From the NCBI GenBank assembly GCA_023663915.1, contig JAMPGN010000220.1:1-6952 (forward strand): a DNA stretch of 6,952 bases, given 5' to 3'. The translations under genes and the position numbers were made by a program. Source of the stretch: Eubacterium sp. (GTDB taxonomy: Bacteria; Bacillota_A; Clostridia; Lachnospirales; Lachnospiraceae). Position 1 is the first letter of the stretch, and every line of letters begins with the position of its first letter. The notes under the pieces are model-generated. The model had not been told where the DNA came from, did no database searches, and worked only from the letters and a program-made list of their open reading frames with translations. Positions 1-5,408 of this stretch are shown here, piece by piece.

Positions 1-1
1 C

Positions 2-88
2 CGCAGCCAATATGAAGAACTGATGGACACCGCCATGAAATACCGCGAGGAAGCCGTTAAATGGCACGATAAATTTTATAACCGCTGA
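2..88 (+). CDS. 3' end of an unidentified protein (partial)
   Basis: The only genuine plus-strand coding sequence seen. It enters from the left edge in the second frame and gives 28 residues ending in TGA, rich in charged and aromatic residues (EEAVKWHDKFYNR at the C-terminus), which suggests an amphipathic helix. It is too short to assign to a family. It ends 7 bases before the stop codon of the convergent gene on the other strand, with no clear hairpin terminator between them. Its GC-rich codon use resembles that convergent gene and differs from the AT-rich DNA further right. A chance open frame cannot be excluded because no start is visible. Confidence 0.55.
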   Translation, partial: RSQYEELMDTAMKYREEAVKWHDKFYNR

Positions 89-95
89 ACCGTTA

Positions 96-734
96 TCACG
101 CCTGCTTTTTCTTTTTATACCCGCAGTCACAGTACGGCCCGCCGGATGCCAGCGTATATTCCCGCACAAAATCCGACGTTCCGCCAGCCTCAGCCATCGT
201 GTAATCCAAATGGCACATGGCTGGGGTCAACTCGTAGATCCGCAGTTCCCGCATCAGCGCACAGATGCCGCAGCGCTCGAACCTTGCCTCATAACCGCTG
301 CCGTCCGGATAAGGCAGATACTGCATATTCCACGAATAAGGGTTGCGGTCCGCGGCGCGCAGCGCTTCGATCTCTTCCATCTCCTTGAGATCGTTCGGCG
401 TAAATTTATTTTTTCCGGACTGCTTACAAAACCACAGCATCGGCTTTGTCATCATGGCTTTGGCATAAAAATCCGTCATCTCCTCCACCGAGGGCTTCTG
501 CGGCATATTGAGGTAGAACGCCGCGAGCATCGCTGCGTTGACGATGTTCATTTTGAAGCGGTCTCCCCTTTCAAATTCCGGCAGATTCGTGATGATCTCC
601 TGATATTTTGGTTTTGCCTGCCTTTTGATCTTTTTCGCGGTCTCCGCGTCAAAATGCAGCGTTTCGGAGAGCTGTTCCGTAAAAGAACCGGAAAACAGCA
701 TCCACATTCCGATAGGCATTCCGATGTATTTCAT
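96..734 (-). CDS. L-2-amino-thiazoline-4-carboxylic acid hydrolase family protein
   Basis: A 212-residue protein that I recognise as the ATC_hydrolase family (PF14196), common in Clostridia. The named reaction is hydrolysis of L-2-amino-thiazoline-4-carboxylate on the way to L-cysteine in Pseudomonas. Whether clostridial members do this is unproven. The family signature is the C-terminal third: a CGIC motif at about residues 155-158, then ELTPAMC with C174, D177, and SGGPYCDCGYKKK from about 197 with C202 and C204. The conserved cysteines and aspartate are candidate catalytic or metal-binding residues. No signal peptide is evident, so it is probably cytosolic. The ATG at 734 is preceded by AGGAGGAG at good spacing. 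The gene is monocistronic, with its own promoter and a palindrome close to the predicted transcription start. Length is normal and the gene looks intact. Confidence 0.82.
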   Translation of the reverse strand: MKYIGMPIGMWMLFSGSFTEQLSETLHFDAETAKKIKRQAKPKYQEIITNLPEFERGDRFKMNIVNAAMLAAFYLNMPQKPSVEEMTDFYAKAMMTKPMLWFCKQSGKNKFTPNDLKEMEEIEALRAADRNPYSWNMQYLPYPDGSGYEARFERCGICALMRELRIYELTPAMCHLDYTMAEAGGTSDFVREYTLASGGPYCDCGYKKKKQA

Positions 735-766
735 AGTGTCTCCTCCTGATCTGCATGATTCAGCCT

Positions 767-782
767 GTTAGTTATTGCTAAC
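767..782. promoter_or_regulatory. Palindromic operator candidate
   Basis: GTTAG-6-CTAAC: 5-bp arms around a 6-bp centre. It lies just downstream of the predicted transcription start of the ATC-hydrolase-family gene and upstream of its ribosome binding site. This position suits a repressor of the TetR, MarR or DtxR type. No regulator gene is present in the window, so the partner is unknown. Confidence 0.4.
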
Positions 783-792
783 CTCTTTGTAC

Positions 793-822
793 AGTTTACC
801 GCCAGCGGAGCAGTTTTGTCAA
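793..822 (-). promoter_or_regulatory. Sigma-A promoter of the ATC-hydrolase-family gene
   Basis: A perfect TTGACA -35 box (817-822) is followed after 18 bases by TAAACT (793-798); with 17 bases the -10 would read GTAAAC. The predicted start of transcription is near 786, about 50 bases before the ATG at 734. Confidence 0.6.
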
Positions 823-851
823 TAGGGCGCCGCCTGCCCGATTCCTTATTG

Positions 852-1046
852 TCATTCAGCATCTTCCAATATACTTAATTCCGTAAAATCGTCCCCAGAA
901 TTCGTGTAGCCTCTTCTTAAGTAATCTGTCCCACCATCGACAGTGCAGCACCCACACTTACATCTTACAAAATCATGTCTGTCTGTTGATTCAATGACAT
1001 CACCACACAAATTGCATTTAATTCTATTTCTAATTATCTTTTGCAT
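852..1046 (-). CDS. DUF7695 domain-containing zinc-ribbon protein
   Basis: A 64-residue protein that I recognise as the DUF7695 type of small Firmicutes protein, usually starting KIIRNKIKC. It has a zinc-ribbon-like arrangement of cysteines: C11-x2-C14, then C29-x-C31, with additional C33 and C34. The conserved VDGGxDYLRRG segment is at residues 36-46 and the tail is acidic. The function of the family is not known to me; a small metal-binding cytosolic protein is the most that can be said. The ATG at 1046 has no Shine-Dalgarno sequence, and the DNA directly upstream is a diverged copy of the 5' region of the nucleotidyltransferase gene. The native leader has therefore been replaced by recombination. 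It would be read as the last gene of the nucleotidyltransferase/HEPN unit. The gene itself looks intact, but its expression is doubtful. Confidence 0.72.
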   Translation of the reverse strand: MQKIIRNRIKCNLCGDVIESTDRHDFVRCKCGCCTVDGGTDYLRRGYTNSGDDFTELSILEDAE

Positions 1047-1092
1047 GATATTTTAATCGAATCCGACACTTTCAGCTTTATTTTTTCTATAT
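1039..1092 (-). repeat. Partial second copy of the nucleotidyltransferase 5' coding region
   Basis: This stretch aligns with 1649-1701, codons about 14-30 of the nucleotidyltransferase gene, with roughly half a dozen mismatches and a one-base gap over about 53 bases. The shared core on the minus strand begins ATAGAAAAAATAAAG. The one-base gap shifts the frame. It is probably the remnant of a tandem second nucleotidyltransferase gene, deleted down to the start of the DUF7695 gene. Confidence 0.75.
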
Positions 1093-1381
1093 CTACCTTT
1101 GAATGATTACTGCTGCTTTTTCAAGAAAGCATTTCACAAATTCAAGAAGTTCCCTCGTTTCTTCCTTGTTCACAATATAGAAATCATCGTAATCGGACGC
1201 ATTTCTTATTCGATCCGCTTTTGCAATTTTCTGATAATCATCCTTAGTAAAAGAAGCAAAAAGTCCTGTTATTTGCCGATTTATAGCAATCCATACTTAC
1301 TAATTTTTCTGCCTCAGAGTATAATTCTTTCGCCCTGCCAAATCGTACTGCAACCAAAGACTCATAATCCCTTTCATCCAT
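1093..1381 (-). pseudogene. HEPN domain protein, internally deleted and frameshifted
   Basis: The start ATG at 1381 overlaps the end of the nucleotidyltransferase gene by 8 bases, the usual layout of MNT-HEPN pairs. The first frame gives the HEPN N-terminus (AKELYSEAEKLVSMDCYKSANNR) and then stops at 1244 after 45 residues. A second frame reopens with ITGLFASFTKDDYQKIAKAD and RNASDYDDFY, a typical HEPN (PF05168) C-terminus, and ends at 1093. Family members run to about 130 residues; here about 39 plus about 55 remain. The missing piece is the YYAIFHAIRAV-type segment after NNR, so the histidine of the R-x6-H ribonuclease motif is gone. The two halves meet at AATAACAGGA, which can be read as NNR in one frame and as ITG in the next, consistent with deletion at a short homology. 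Not expected to act as a toxin. Confidence 0.78.
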
Positions 1382-1740
1382 ACAATGCTATTCCCTCCCG
1401 CTCAATATTCTTAAAATAACCATACCAATCTTTCTTTTCTTCAAATTCCTCATAGGGAAGGAGTACAAAATTTACGATTGCAAAATACTTCAAAGCAAAT
1501 TCTGTAGCCACTTCGTCAATTTTATCACCATATTTCCAACTATCCTCCCGCTCCCCCCCCCCTTATCAAAAGCGCAATATCAACATCAGAGCAATCCTTA
1601 AAATCTCCCCGGGCACAGGAACCATAAAGGAGTATTTTTACCAGATCATTTTGCATTATATTTTTAATCAAATCCGGCGCTTCCATCTTTATTTTTTCTA
1701 TAATGTCGCTATTTAATCCAATATTTTTCAACGCTTCCAT
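1374..1740 (-). pseudogene. MNT-type nucleotidyltransferase (HEPN partner), split by a G-tract frameshift
   Basis: The start ATG at 1740 follows AAAGGAAAAGGAA. The first 60 residues contain the minimal nucleotidyltransferase signature GS-x10-DxD (G40, S41, D52, D54 in GSCARGDFKDCSDVDIAL), typical of MntA-like proteins that inactivate a partner HEPN ribonuclease by adding AMP. A run of ten G on the coding strand (1553-1562) then throws the frame to a quick stop. With nine G the frame would continue through ERED, YGDKIDEVATEFALKYF, LPYEEFEEKKDWYGYFKNIE to an ALYG stop at 1374, a normal family C-terminus, for a total of 121 residues. The actual length of 367 bases is exactly one more than needed. 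The defect may be true decay, phase variation or a homopolymer sequencing error. The HEPN partner follows with an overlap. Confidence 0.8.
1553..1562. repeat. Homopolymer tract of ten C (ten G on the coding strand)
   Basis: A run of ten identical bases inside the nucleotidyltransferase gene, in an otherwise AT-rich neighbourhood. Nine or twelve bases would keep the gene in frame; ten does not. Such tracts are slippage-prone and are also classic sites of sequencing error. Confidence 0.9.
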
Positions 1741-1765
1741 TTCCTTTTCCTTTCTCTTTGCAAAC

Positions 1766-1794
1766 ATTATAATATGCATTTTACAAAAACACAA
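1766..1794 (-). promoter_or_regulatory. Sigma-A promoter of the nucleotidyltransferase-HEPN-DUF7695 unit
   Basis: TTGTGT (1789-1794), a 17-base spacer, then a perfect TATAAT (1766-1771). Transcription should start near 1759, about 20 bases before the nucleotidyltransferase ATG at 1740. No other good promoter was seen before the HEPN and DUF7695 genes. Confidence 0.7.
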
Positions 1795-1826
1795 GTCCAG
1801 CCACGCGAGGCACAATATTTCCTTTC

Positions 1827-2042
1827 CTAAACCCTCGCCGCCACAAAGCTGACCACACCGCCAATCACCAGAAGAAACAGCGCGATATACATAAAACCCG
1901 CAAAAGCAATGCCGATCAATAACAGCGGTGCAAGCAGAAAACAGACCAAAATTTTTGTGATCCCCCATGCGGCGCGGAATGCAAACGCTGCCAGTTTTCC
2001 GAATACCGCAAACATTAAAATACAGAACAATAATGTCATCAT
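1827..2042 (-). CDS. Small hydrophobic membrane protein (hypothetical)
   Basis: A 71-residue, almost wholly hydrophobic protein. The first helix covers about residues 2-15. A basic and amphipathic turn follows (KLAAFAFRAAWGITK), then a long hydrophobic stretch from about 31 to 67 that could form one long or two tight transmembrane helices (LAPLLLIGIAF, YIALFLLVIGGVVSFV). I do not recognise the family, although small proteins of this look are frequent in Lachnospiraceae. The ATG at 2042 overlaps the stop of the preceding gene (ATGA) and is preceded by AGGAGG at 7-8 bases, so translation is coupled. Nothing shows a function; roles in membrane stress or as a small partner subunit are open. Its last 25 coding bases recur 4.5 kb away at 6329-6353. 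Confidence 0.68.
   Translation of the reverse strand: MMTLLFCILMFAVFGKLAAFAFRAAWGITKILVCFLLAPLLLIGIAFAGFMYIALFLLVIGGVVSFVAARV
1829..1853. repeat. 25-bp direct repeat, left copy
   Basis: Matches 6329-6353 in the same orientation at 22 of 25 positions. This copy is the 3' end of the small membrane protein gene (VSFVAARV and stop). The two copies bracket the whole stator-type operon. Confidence 0.6.
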
Positions 2043-2185
2043 CTCTTCTCCTCCTTGTTTGTCTGTGAAACGGCTTCGTCCCGAAACCTCGATCCGTCCC
2101 GTATCCCTATCGACTCACAATAGGCTTCCTGCCCTTTCATCTTTTCAAGCAGGCGGCACAGGAAAACCCTCTCCGCAACCGTCAT
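2039..2185 (-). CDS. Small hypothetical protein (48 residues)
   Basis: Reads from ATG at 2185, preceded by GGAGG at a 6-base spacing, to a TGA overlapping the ATG of the small membrane protein. The frame stays open upstream to a GTG at 2284, but that start lacks a ribosome binding site and the extra segment contains a promoter candidate, so the short form is preferred. The product begins MTVAERVFLCRLLEKM, an amphipathic helix, and ends in a highly charged tail with no transmembrane segment. I do not recognise the family. The coupling to a membrane protein gene suggests a two-gene unit acting at the membrane. Confidence 0.55.
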   Translation of the reverse strand: MTVAERVFLCRLLEKMKGQEAYCESIGIRDGSRFRDEAVSQTNKEEKR

Positions 2186-2232
2186 AGTCCGCCTCCATCT
2201 CACTTTTTCAACTTTCTGTTTTAGATAGTTCC

Positions 2233-2261
2233 ATTCTAAATCTATGCGCCCACACAGTAAA
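2233..2261 (-). promoter_or_regulatory. Promoter candidate of the 48-residue/membrane-protein pair
   Basis: TTTACT (2256-2261), a 17-base spacer, TAGAAT (2233-2238). Transcription would start near 2226, about 40 bases before the ATG at 2185. This placement supports the short reading of that gene. Confidence 0.45.
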
Positions 2262-2329
2262 TCACGAATCCCAAGAAAAACCACCCTCTAATTCTTCTGA
2301 ATCCGCGAATTACCCAGCACAGTTATTTC

Positions 2330-2358
2330 TTGCCCTCTACCGCCATATCCCTTATAAT
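2330..2358 (+). promoter_or_regulatory. Plus-strand promoter candidate facing a short leader-like frame
   Basis: TTGCCC (2330-2335), a 17-base spacer, a perfect TATAAT (2353-2358). Downstream are a purine-rich AGGAAAGGAAAG and a 14-codon frame at 2402-2446 (starting MPHRGIT) that passes through the CG palindrome and then stops. No larger plus-strand gene follows, since the DNA beyond is used by the minus strand. It could be a remnant of a lost gene or drive a short or antisense RNA. Confidence 0.4.
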
Positions 2359-2419
2359 AAATATGAGTATTCTAATCAGGAAAGGAAAGAAACACCAACG
2401 AATGCCGCATCGGGGAATC

Positions 2420-2435
2420 ACTCGCGCGCGCGAGT
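2420..2435. repeat. Perfect 16-bp palindrome of alternating CG
   Basis: ACTCGCGCGCGCGAGT is its own reverse complement, with an uninterrupted CGCGCGCGCG core. It stands alone in AT-rich intergenic DNA. No T-run follows on either strand, so it is not a standard terminator. It could be a protein-binding site or part of a dispersed intergenic repeat. Confidence 0.6.
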
Positions 2436-2465
2436 CTGCTAAATAATCGAGCCGCTTACATCTTA

Positions 2466-2603
2466 TCAACAATCTGCAATCAAATATATTCTTTTATCAT
2501 CAAAACAAATTTTCGAAGTATGATTATAAATCTGAATCATATCGCTCATTTTATCCATAAACACTTTCGTATTTGGGTTACTGATCTGTGCAAATTCTTT
2601 CAA
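2466..2603 (-). CDS. Short hypothetical frame, probable second half of a frameshifted gene
   Basis: Opens with TTG at 2603 inside the TTTTGA that ends the preceding frame, so the two overlap by 4 bases in TTGA. It gives 45 residues (KEFAQISNPNTKVFMDKMSDMIQIYNHT and a tail ending IADC). AAGGGTGAAGAG lies just upstream and could serve as a ribosome binding site, so a coupled second gene is possible. Read through as one protein with the preceding frame, the join NKGEEF-LKEFAQIS is smooth and helical, which favours a single gene of about 98 residues that lost its frame. I do not recognise the family. It is not followed by a recognisable terminator. Confidence 0.35.
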   Translation of the reverse strand: MKEFAQISNPNTKVFMDKMSDMIQIYNHTSKICFDDKRIYLIADC

Positions 2604-2761
2604 AACTCTTCACCCTTATTTTTGACCTTTTCGCTTAAATCAGCTCCTTTTAGAACATTTGCATCTACTGCTTTCCCCTGCATACGCTCTAAAGAAAGCC
2701 CATAACACTTAAATTTCTCCTGCAAATCATTCGATAGCGAATCAACTATTTCCTGAGCCAT
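2600..2761 (-). CDS. Short hypothetical protein at the end of the stator-type operon
   Basis: Starts at ATG 2761, 30 bases after the stop of the OB-fold gene and with only a weak ribosome binding site, and ends at TGA 2600 after 53 residues. The sequence (MAQEIVDSLSNDLQEKF, later KAVDANVLKGADLSEKV) is soluble, charged and helical, without a signal peptide. It lies on the same strand with no terminator between, so it may be co-transcribed with the operon. Possibly the N-terminal half of a gene continued in another frame at 2466-2603. The family is not recognised. Confidence 0.4.
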   Translation of the reverse strand: MAQEIVDSLSNDLQEKFKCYGLSLERMQGKAVDANVLKGADLSEKVKNKGEEF

Positions 2762-2791
2762 AATAGCTCGTAATATCTACAACAAACAGAT

Positions 2792-3760
2792 TTACAGCAC
2801 AGTCAAACATCTCATCACACACATAATATCATTCACATGTTCTTCCTGCTCATATACATACAAATAAACAACCATCCCTTCATTCTTGATATCCTGAAAT
2901 ACAAATTCAACCCTATGCGTTTCTTCCTGCTTATCTTTGTAGGTGCCGACATAATAATAATACTCCGTTCCATAGTAGGTCTTTCTTTTGGTTTCCTTTA
3001 AATCGTTAGCGCCTAAAATATTCGTAACAATCAGTTTTCTGATTGCCTTTGTCTCGTTCACCTGATCTCGGTCACTTAATTTATTCTTACTGTCAAAATA
3101 ACACACAAATAAACTCTCCGGTTCAACGGCGGGTTTATCCGGAAGTGCATTCAATACATACTGATACCCTTCCATATCACCTAAATCAGGAACAATATTA
3201 TATTCCACTGCTCCCCATTCTTTGGGGACATAATATTTTACTTTCCCACCATGTAGCTTTTGTTCCTGCATCACAGCTGTATCGTAGGTGCCGCCTTCTA
3301 TGTATGAGTATTTTGTGTCAACAGCTGCATATCCATCCGCCTTTTCTATTTTCACAAGATCCATTTTTATCTTTGGCTTGTTCTGCGACCCGGATATTTT
3401 TACCTCCCCGTATACCTTAACAATATCACTATTTCGATACCCTGCAATCATTGATTGATCTACAGAACACGTTATCGTTCCCTGACTATTGCCTTTGTCG
3501 CCACCAAGAACAACTTCTTTATTGTTATCCGCGATCTCCGCTATTTTTCCTACTATTATGTAATATCCATCATCATACTTATCTTTCGCCACATCAAAAT
3601 TTTTTCCGATATCTGATAGCAGCTGATCTACAGAACAATTTTGATATAAAATCCGACTTTCTGTATTAAGTGTAACCGTCTTTTTGAGCGAAAATCCGCA
3701 CGACAATGTCGCAAATAACAGAATGGTCGGAATCAGTATTCCTTTTTTCCTTAACTTCAT
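2792..3760 (-). CDS. Exported protein with tRNA_anti-like OB fold
   Basis: Last of the five clearly linked operon genes. Start chosen at ATG 3760 (322 residues), 11 bases after AGGAG. A GTG at 3772 overlaps the previous stop but sits directly on the AGGAG, so it is less likely. A basic MKLRKK start and a hydrophobic stretch (residues 7-20) form a signal peptide or membrane anchor. The LSCG at about 19-22 is a poor lipobox. Residues about 41-140 have the pattern of the OB-fold domain PF12869: SVDQLLSDI, NFDVAKDKYDDGYYIIVGKI, then ITCSVDQSMI and SDIVKVYGEVKISG. Residues about 152-322 form a second domain rich in beta strands and tyrosine (KYYVPKEWGAVEY at 175-187), possibly of PsbP/Mog1-like shape, which is a guess. 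In this setting it is probably the extracytoplasmic partner or load of the stator complex. The OB fold here need not bind nucleic acid. Confidence 0.72.
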   Translation of the reverse strand: MKLRKKGILIPTILLFATLSCGFSLKKTVTLNTESRILYQNCSVDQLLSDIGKNFDVAKDKYDDGYYIIVGKIAEIADNNKEVVLGGDKGNSQGTITCSVDQSMIAGYRNSDIVKVYGEVKISGSQNKPKIKMDLVKIEKADGYAAVDTKYSYIEGGTYDTAVMQEQKLHGGKVKYYVPKEWGAVEYNIVPDLGDMEGYQYVLNALPDKPAVEPESLFVCYFDSKNKLSDRDQVNETKAIRKLIVTNILGANDLKETKRKTYYGTEYYYYVGTYKDKQEETHRVEFVFQDIKNEGMVVYLYVYEQEEHVNDIMCVMRCLTVL

Positions 3761-3768
3761 CTTTCTCT

Positions 3769-4284
3769 TCACTCCTGCTCAACCGCAAATCCTTGCGTTT
3801 TAGACATTTCTTCGACCAACTCCAATACTTCCTGATACGTCCGATAATCTGCATAATCATCGACAATAAAAACATTTGTTCCCTTTGTGCAGTATTCTGT
3901 TATCGCTTTCTTCAAGTCCGCTATCGTCTTACATTCCATATTGCCAAATTTTATCTTCTCCCCGGAAATAATAATTTGATAGGTCTCTGTTTTCTCTTCT
4001 TTTACCTGCTCCTGCTCTGCTGCTTCTTTTCCTGCAACTTCTTTTTTTGTCGCACTATCTTCTTTTTCTTCTCTTAGTGCAGATGTATTACCCGATTTTC
4101 CATACGCTGCATTTTCAATCGCCTTATCTAAATCAATCAGTTTATAATCTTTATTGTCCTTAAAAAGTGCGACCTTTTTATTTCCAAATCCGACCAAAAA
4201 AAACATAGAAAGCAACAACAGCACTGTTGCCGCAACCTTTCTATGCTTTATCCCTTTTCGCCGTTCTCTCTTTTCACTCATCAT
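3769..4284 (-). CDS. Membrane-anchored protein with ExbD-like C-terminal domain (lacks the ion-binding helix)
   Basis: A 171-residue protein whose ATG overlaps the previous stop (ATGA), with GAAGGG as ribosome binding site. A very basic cytoplasmic N-terminus (KRERRKGIKHRK) precedes one transmembrane helix at about 18-34 (VAATVLLLLSMFFLVGF). A long Lys/Glu linker follows to about residue 100. The C-terminal domain, 101-170, resembles the ExbD/TolR periplasmic domain: TYQIIISGEKIKFG, a helix IADLKKAITEY, then VFIVDDYADYRTYQEVLELVEEM and a last strand, close to the family pattern of strand, acidic turn, helix and strand. The helix has no aspartate, so this is not a normal ExbD. The C-terminal domain also aligns with that of the next gene upstream (ISG-KI-F / VEG-RI-F, and a shared DDYA), so the two are paralogues. 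Likely an accessory or adaptor subunit across the wall zone. Confidence 0.7.
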   Translation of the reverse strand: MMSEKRERRKGIKHRKVAATVLLLLSMFFLVGFGNKKVALFKDNKDYKLIDLDKAIENAAYGKSGNTSALREEKEDSATKKEVAGKEAAEQEQVKEEKTETYQIIISGEKIKFGNMECKTIADLKKAITEYCTKGTNVFIVDDYADYRTYQEVLELVEEMSKTQGFAVEQE

Positions 4285-4835
4285 TCTGTCCCTTCCAATT
4301 CATCATATAAAACATAATCTATCTCTCTCTCATCCAAAATCTCTTCCACATGCCGAAAAGCAGCTGCCACCGCATAATCGTCTTCTATCCTGATGCTATC
4401 TGTACCAACTATTGTATCAAGATGCGTTGCAAACTCCTGTAAATCATCAAAATATTGCCCGTCAAAATAAATCCGCTTCCCCTCCACCACGATCGTATAG
4501 ACATTCATTGACTCTACAGATACATCCGTCTCATCACTCCGCCCTTCCCCTTCCTGCACCTCTGCTTTATCATCTCCTACACTTGCCCCCTCTTCGTTCT
4601 GGGAAAGCAGGGAATCAAGTCCTCTTGGCAAATGGGTGCGAATAAAGGCTGCCGCAAAAAGACAGCCCCCAACAATAAGTAGACCCGTGAATCCCTTTCT
4701 TAATGCTTTTCCCAAATCGCCGCCTTCAAATAATGCTATTTCAATTTTCCTCTTTATGGATCCTATAGATAAATAAAGCAAACCAGCTACGGCAACTGCC
4801 GCCATAATACCACCGACTACCATCCAGCGATTCAA
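4281..4835 (-). CDS. Membrane protein with ExbD-like C-terminal domain
   Basis: A 184-residue protein starting at TTG 4835, with GGGAGG 8 bases upstream and a TTGA overlap with the previous gene's stop. Two transmembrane helices are visible, about 6-26 (VVGGIMAAVAVAGLLYLSI) and 50-65 (TGLLIVGGCLFAAAFI), joined by a basic loop (IKRKIEIALFEGGDLGKALRKG). A low-complexity acidic linker runs to about 110. Residues 113-180 carry the ExbD-type extracytoplasmic domain: YTIVVEGKRIYFDGQYF, the helix DLQEFATHL, then IRIEDDYAVAAAFRHVEEIL and the final strand IDYVLYDE. It shares this domain with the downstream 171-residue protein. Neither helix has the ion-binding aspartate expected of ExbD. It probably extends or modulates the stator complex. 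An ATG at codon 5 is an alternative start. Confidence 0.68.
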   Translation of the reverse strand: MNRWMVVGGIMAAVAVAGLLYLSIGSIKRKIEIALFEGGDLGKALRKGFTGLLIVGGCLFAAAFIRTHLPRGLDSLLSQNEEGASVGDDKAEVQEGEGRSDETDVSVESMNVYTIVVEGKRIYFDGQYFDDLQEFATHLDTIVGTDSIRIEDDYAVAAAFRHVEEILDEREIDYVLYDELEGTE

Positions 4836-5383
4836 TTTTCCAGCCTCCCATTTGAGATATACACGTTTTCATACTGATGCTTTAACGCATCCAGCGTATC
4901 ATCAATGGCTATTTTATCTCTGCGCAGTATCTTTTCTTCATCTTCATTAAAGGCAAAAACCACAGGACGCTCTAAATCTTCCTCAATACAAGCCTTCAGT
5001 TTTTCCTTAAACAGCGCCATCGGTTCTTCTGTTTCTTCCCCGATTAGATCAAAGATATCCGGTTCCTCGTTACTACCGATCAAAACCCTTATGTATCTTT
5101 TCTTAATATCCATTGCATCATAGCTGGACTGTATCGCAACCGTCACAGCGTATTTCTGCATCTGATCCACCATATCAAGCTTCTGCTGATAAAGCTCCTG
5201 CTGATCTTCCGCTGCCTGCAGCCGGCTTTCTCTTTCATCTATCTGATTTTCTCTTGCATCTAAATTTTGTTTCATATTCTGCTGAGTACATAACACAATC
5301 AGTAAAAAAATGAATACCACATCAAGCAAAGACGTTAAATCAATCAGGATATCCCCTCTGCTGTTTTTCTTCCTGCCCATCAT
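4832..5383 (-). CDS. ExbD/TolR-like ion-channel subunit
   Basis: A 183-residue protein; the ATG at 5383 follows GGAGGAGT closely. The N-terminus has the hallmark of ExbD/TolR/MotB stator subunits: a short polar start and then DILIDLTSLLDVVFIFLLIVL (11-31), in which D21 corresponds to the aspartate that is protonated during ion flow in E. coli ExbD (D25). A heptad-rich coiled-coil region follows (about 38-78, RENQIDERESRLQAAEDQQ). The C-terminal domain (about 96-180) has the ExbD-like order of strand RYIRVLIG, helix MALFKEKLKACIEED, strand PVVFAFNED, helix, strand NVYISN. The coiled coil between helix and domain is unusual for ExbD and recalls MotB or ZorB, but no OmpA-type peptidoglycan-binding domain is present. 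It lies 25 bases after the ExbB-like gene and together they should form the energised pump. Confidence 0.82.
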   Translation of the reverse strand: MMGRKKNSRGDILIDLTSLLDVVFIFLLIVLCTQQNMKQNLDARENQIDERESRLQAAEDQQELYQQKLDMVDQMQKYAVTVAIQSSYDAMDIKKRYIRVLIGSNEEPDIFDLIGEETEEPMALFKEKLKACIEEDLERPVVFAFNEDEEKILRRDKIAIDDTLDALKHQYENVYISNGRLEN

Positions 5384-5408
5384 GAATTACTCCTCCGGTA
5401 TCGCAATC

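Noticed and set aside
210..749. Long plus-strand open frame opposite the ATC-hydrolase-family gene
   Set aside because: It is the mirror of a well-supported gene with a conserved signature, and its product has no recognisable feature.
1099..1419. Plus-strand open frame of about 106 codons
   Set aside because: It is antisense to the HEPN remnant, which explains the openness, and its product is low-complexity and unlike any family.
1741..1968. N-terminal extension of the nucleotidyltransferase frame back to 1968
   Set aside because: It runs through the promoter and out of frame through the small membrane protein gene. The ATG at 1740 has the ribosome binding site.
2420..2435. CG palindrome as a rho-independent terminator
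   Set aside because: No T-run follows on either strand.
2520..2705. Plus-strand frame beginning MIINLNHIAHF
   Set aside because: It is antisense to the two short minus-strand frames after the operon, with no ribosome binding site.
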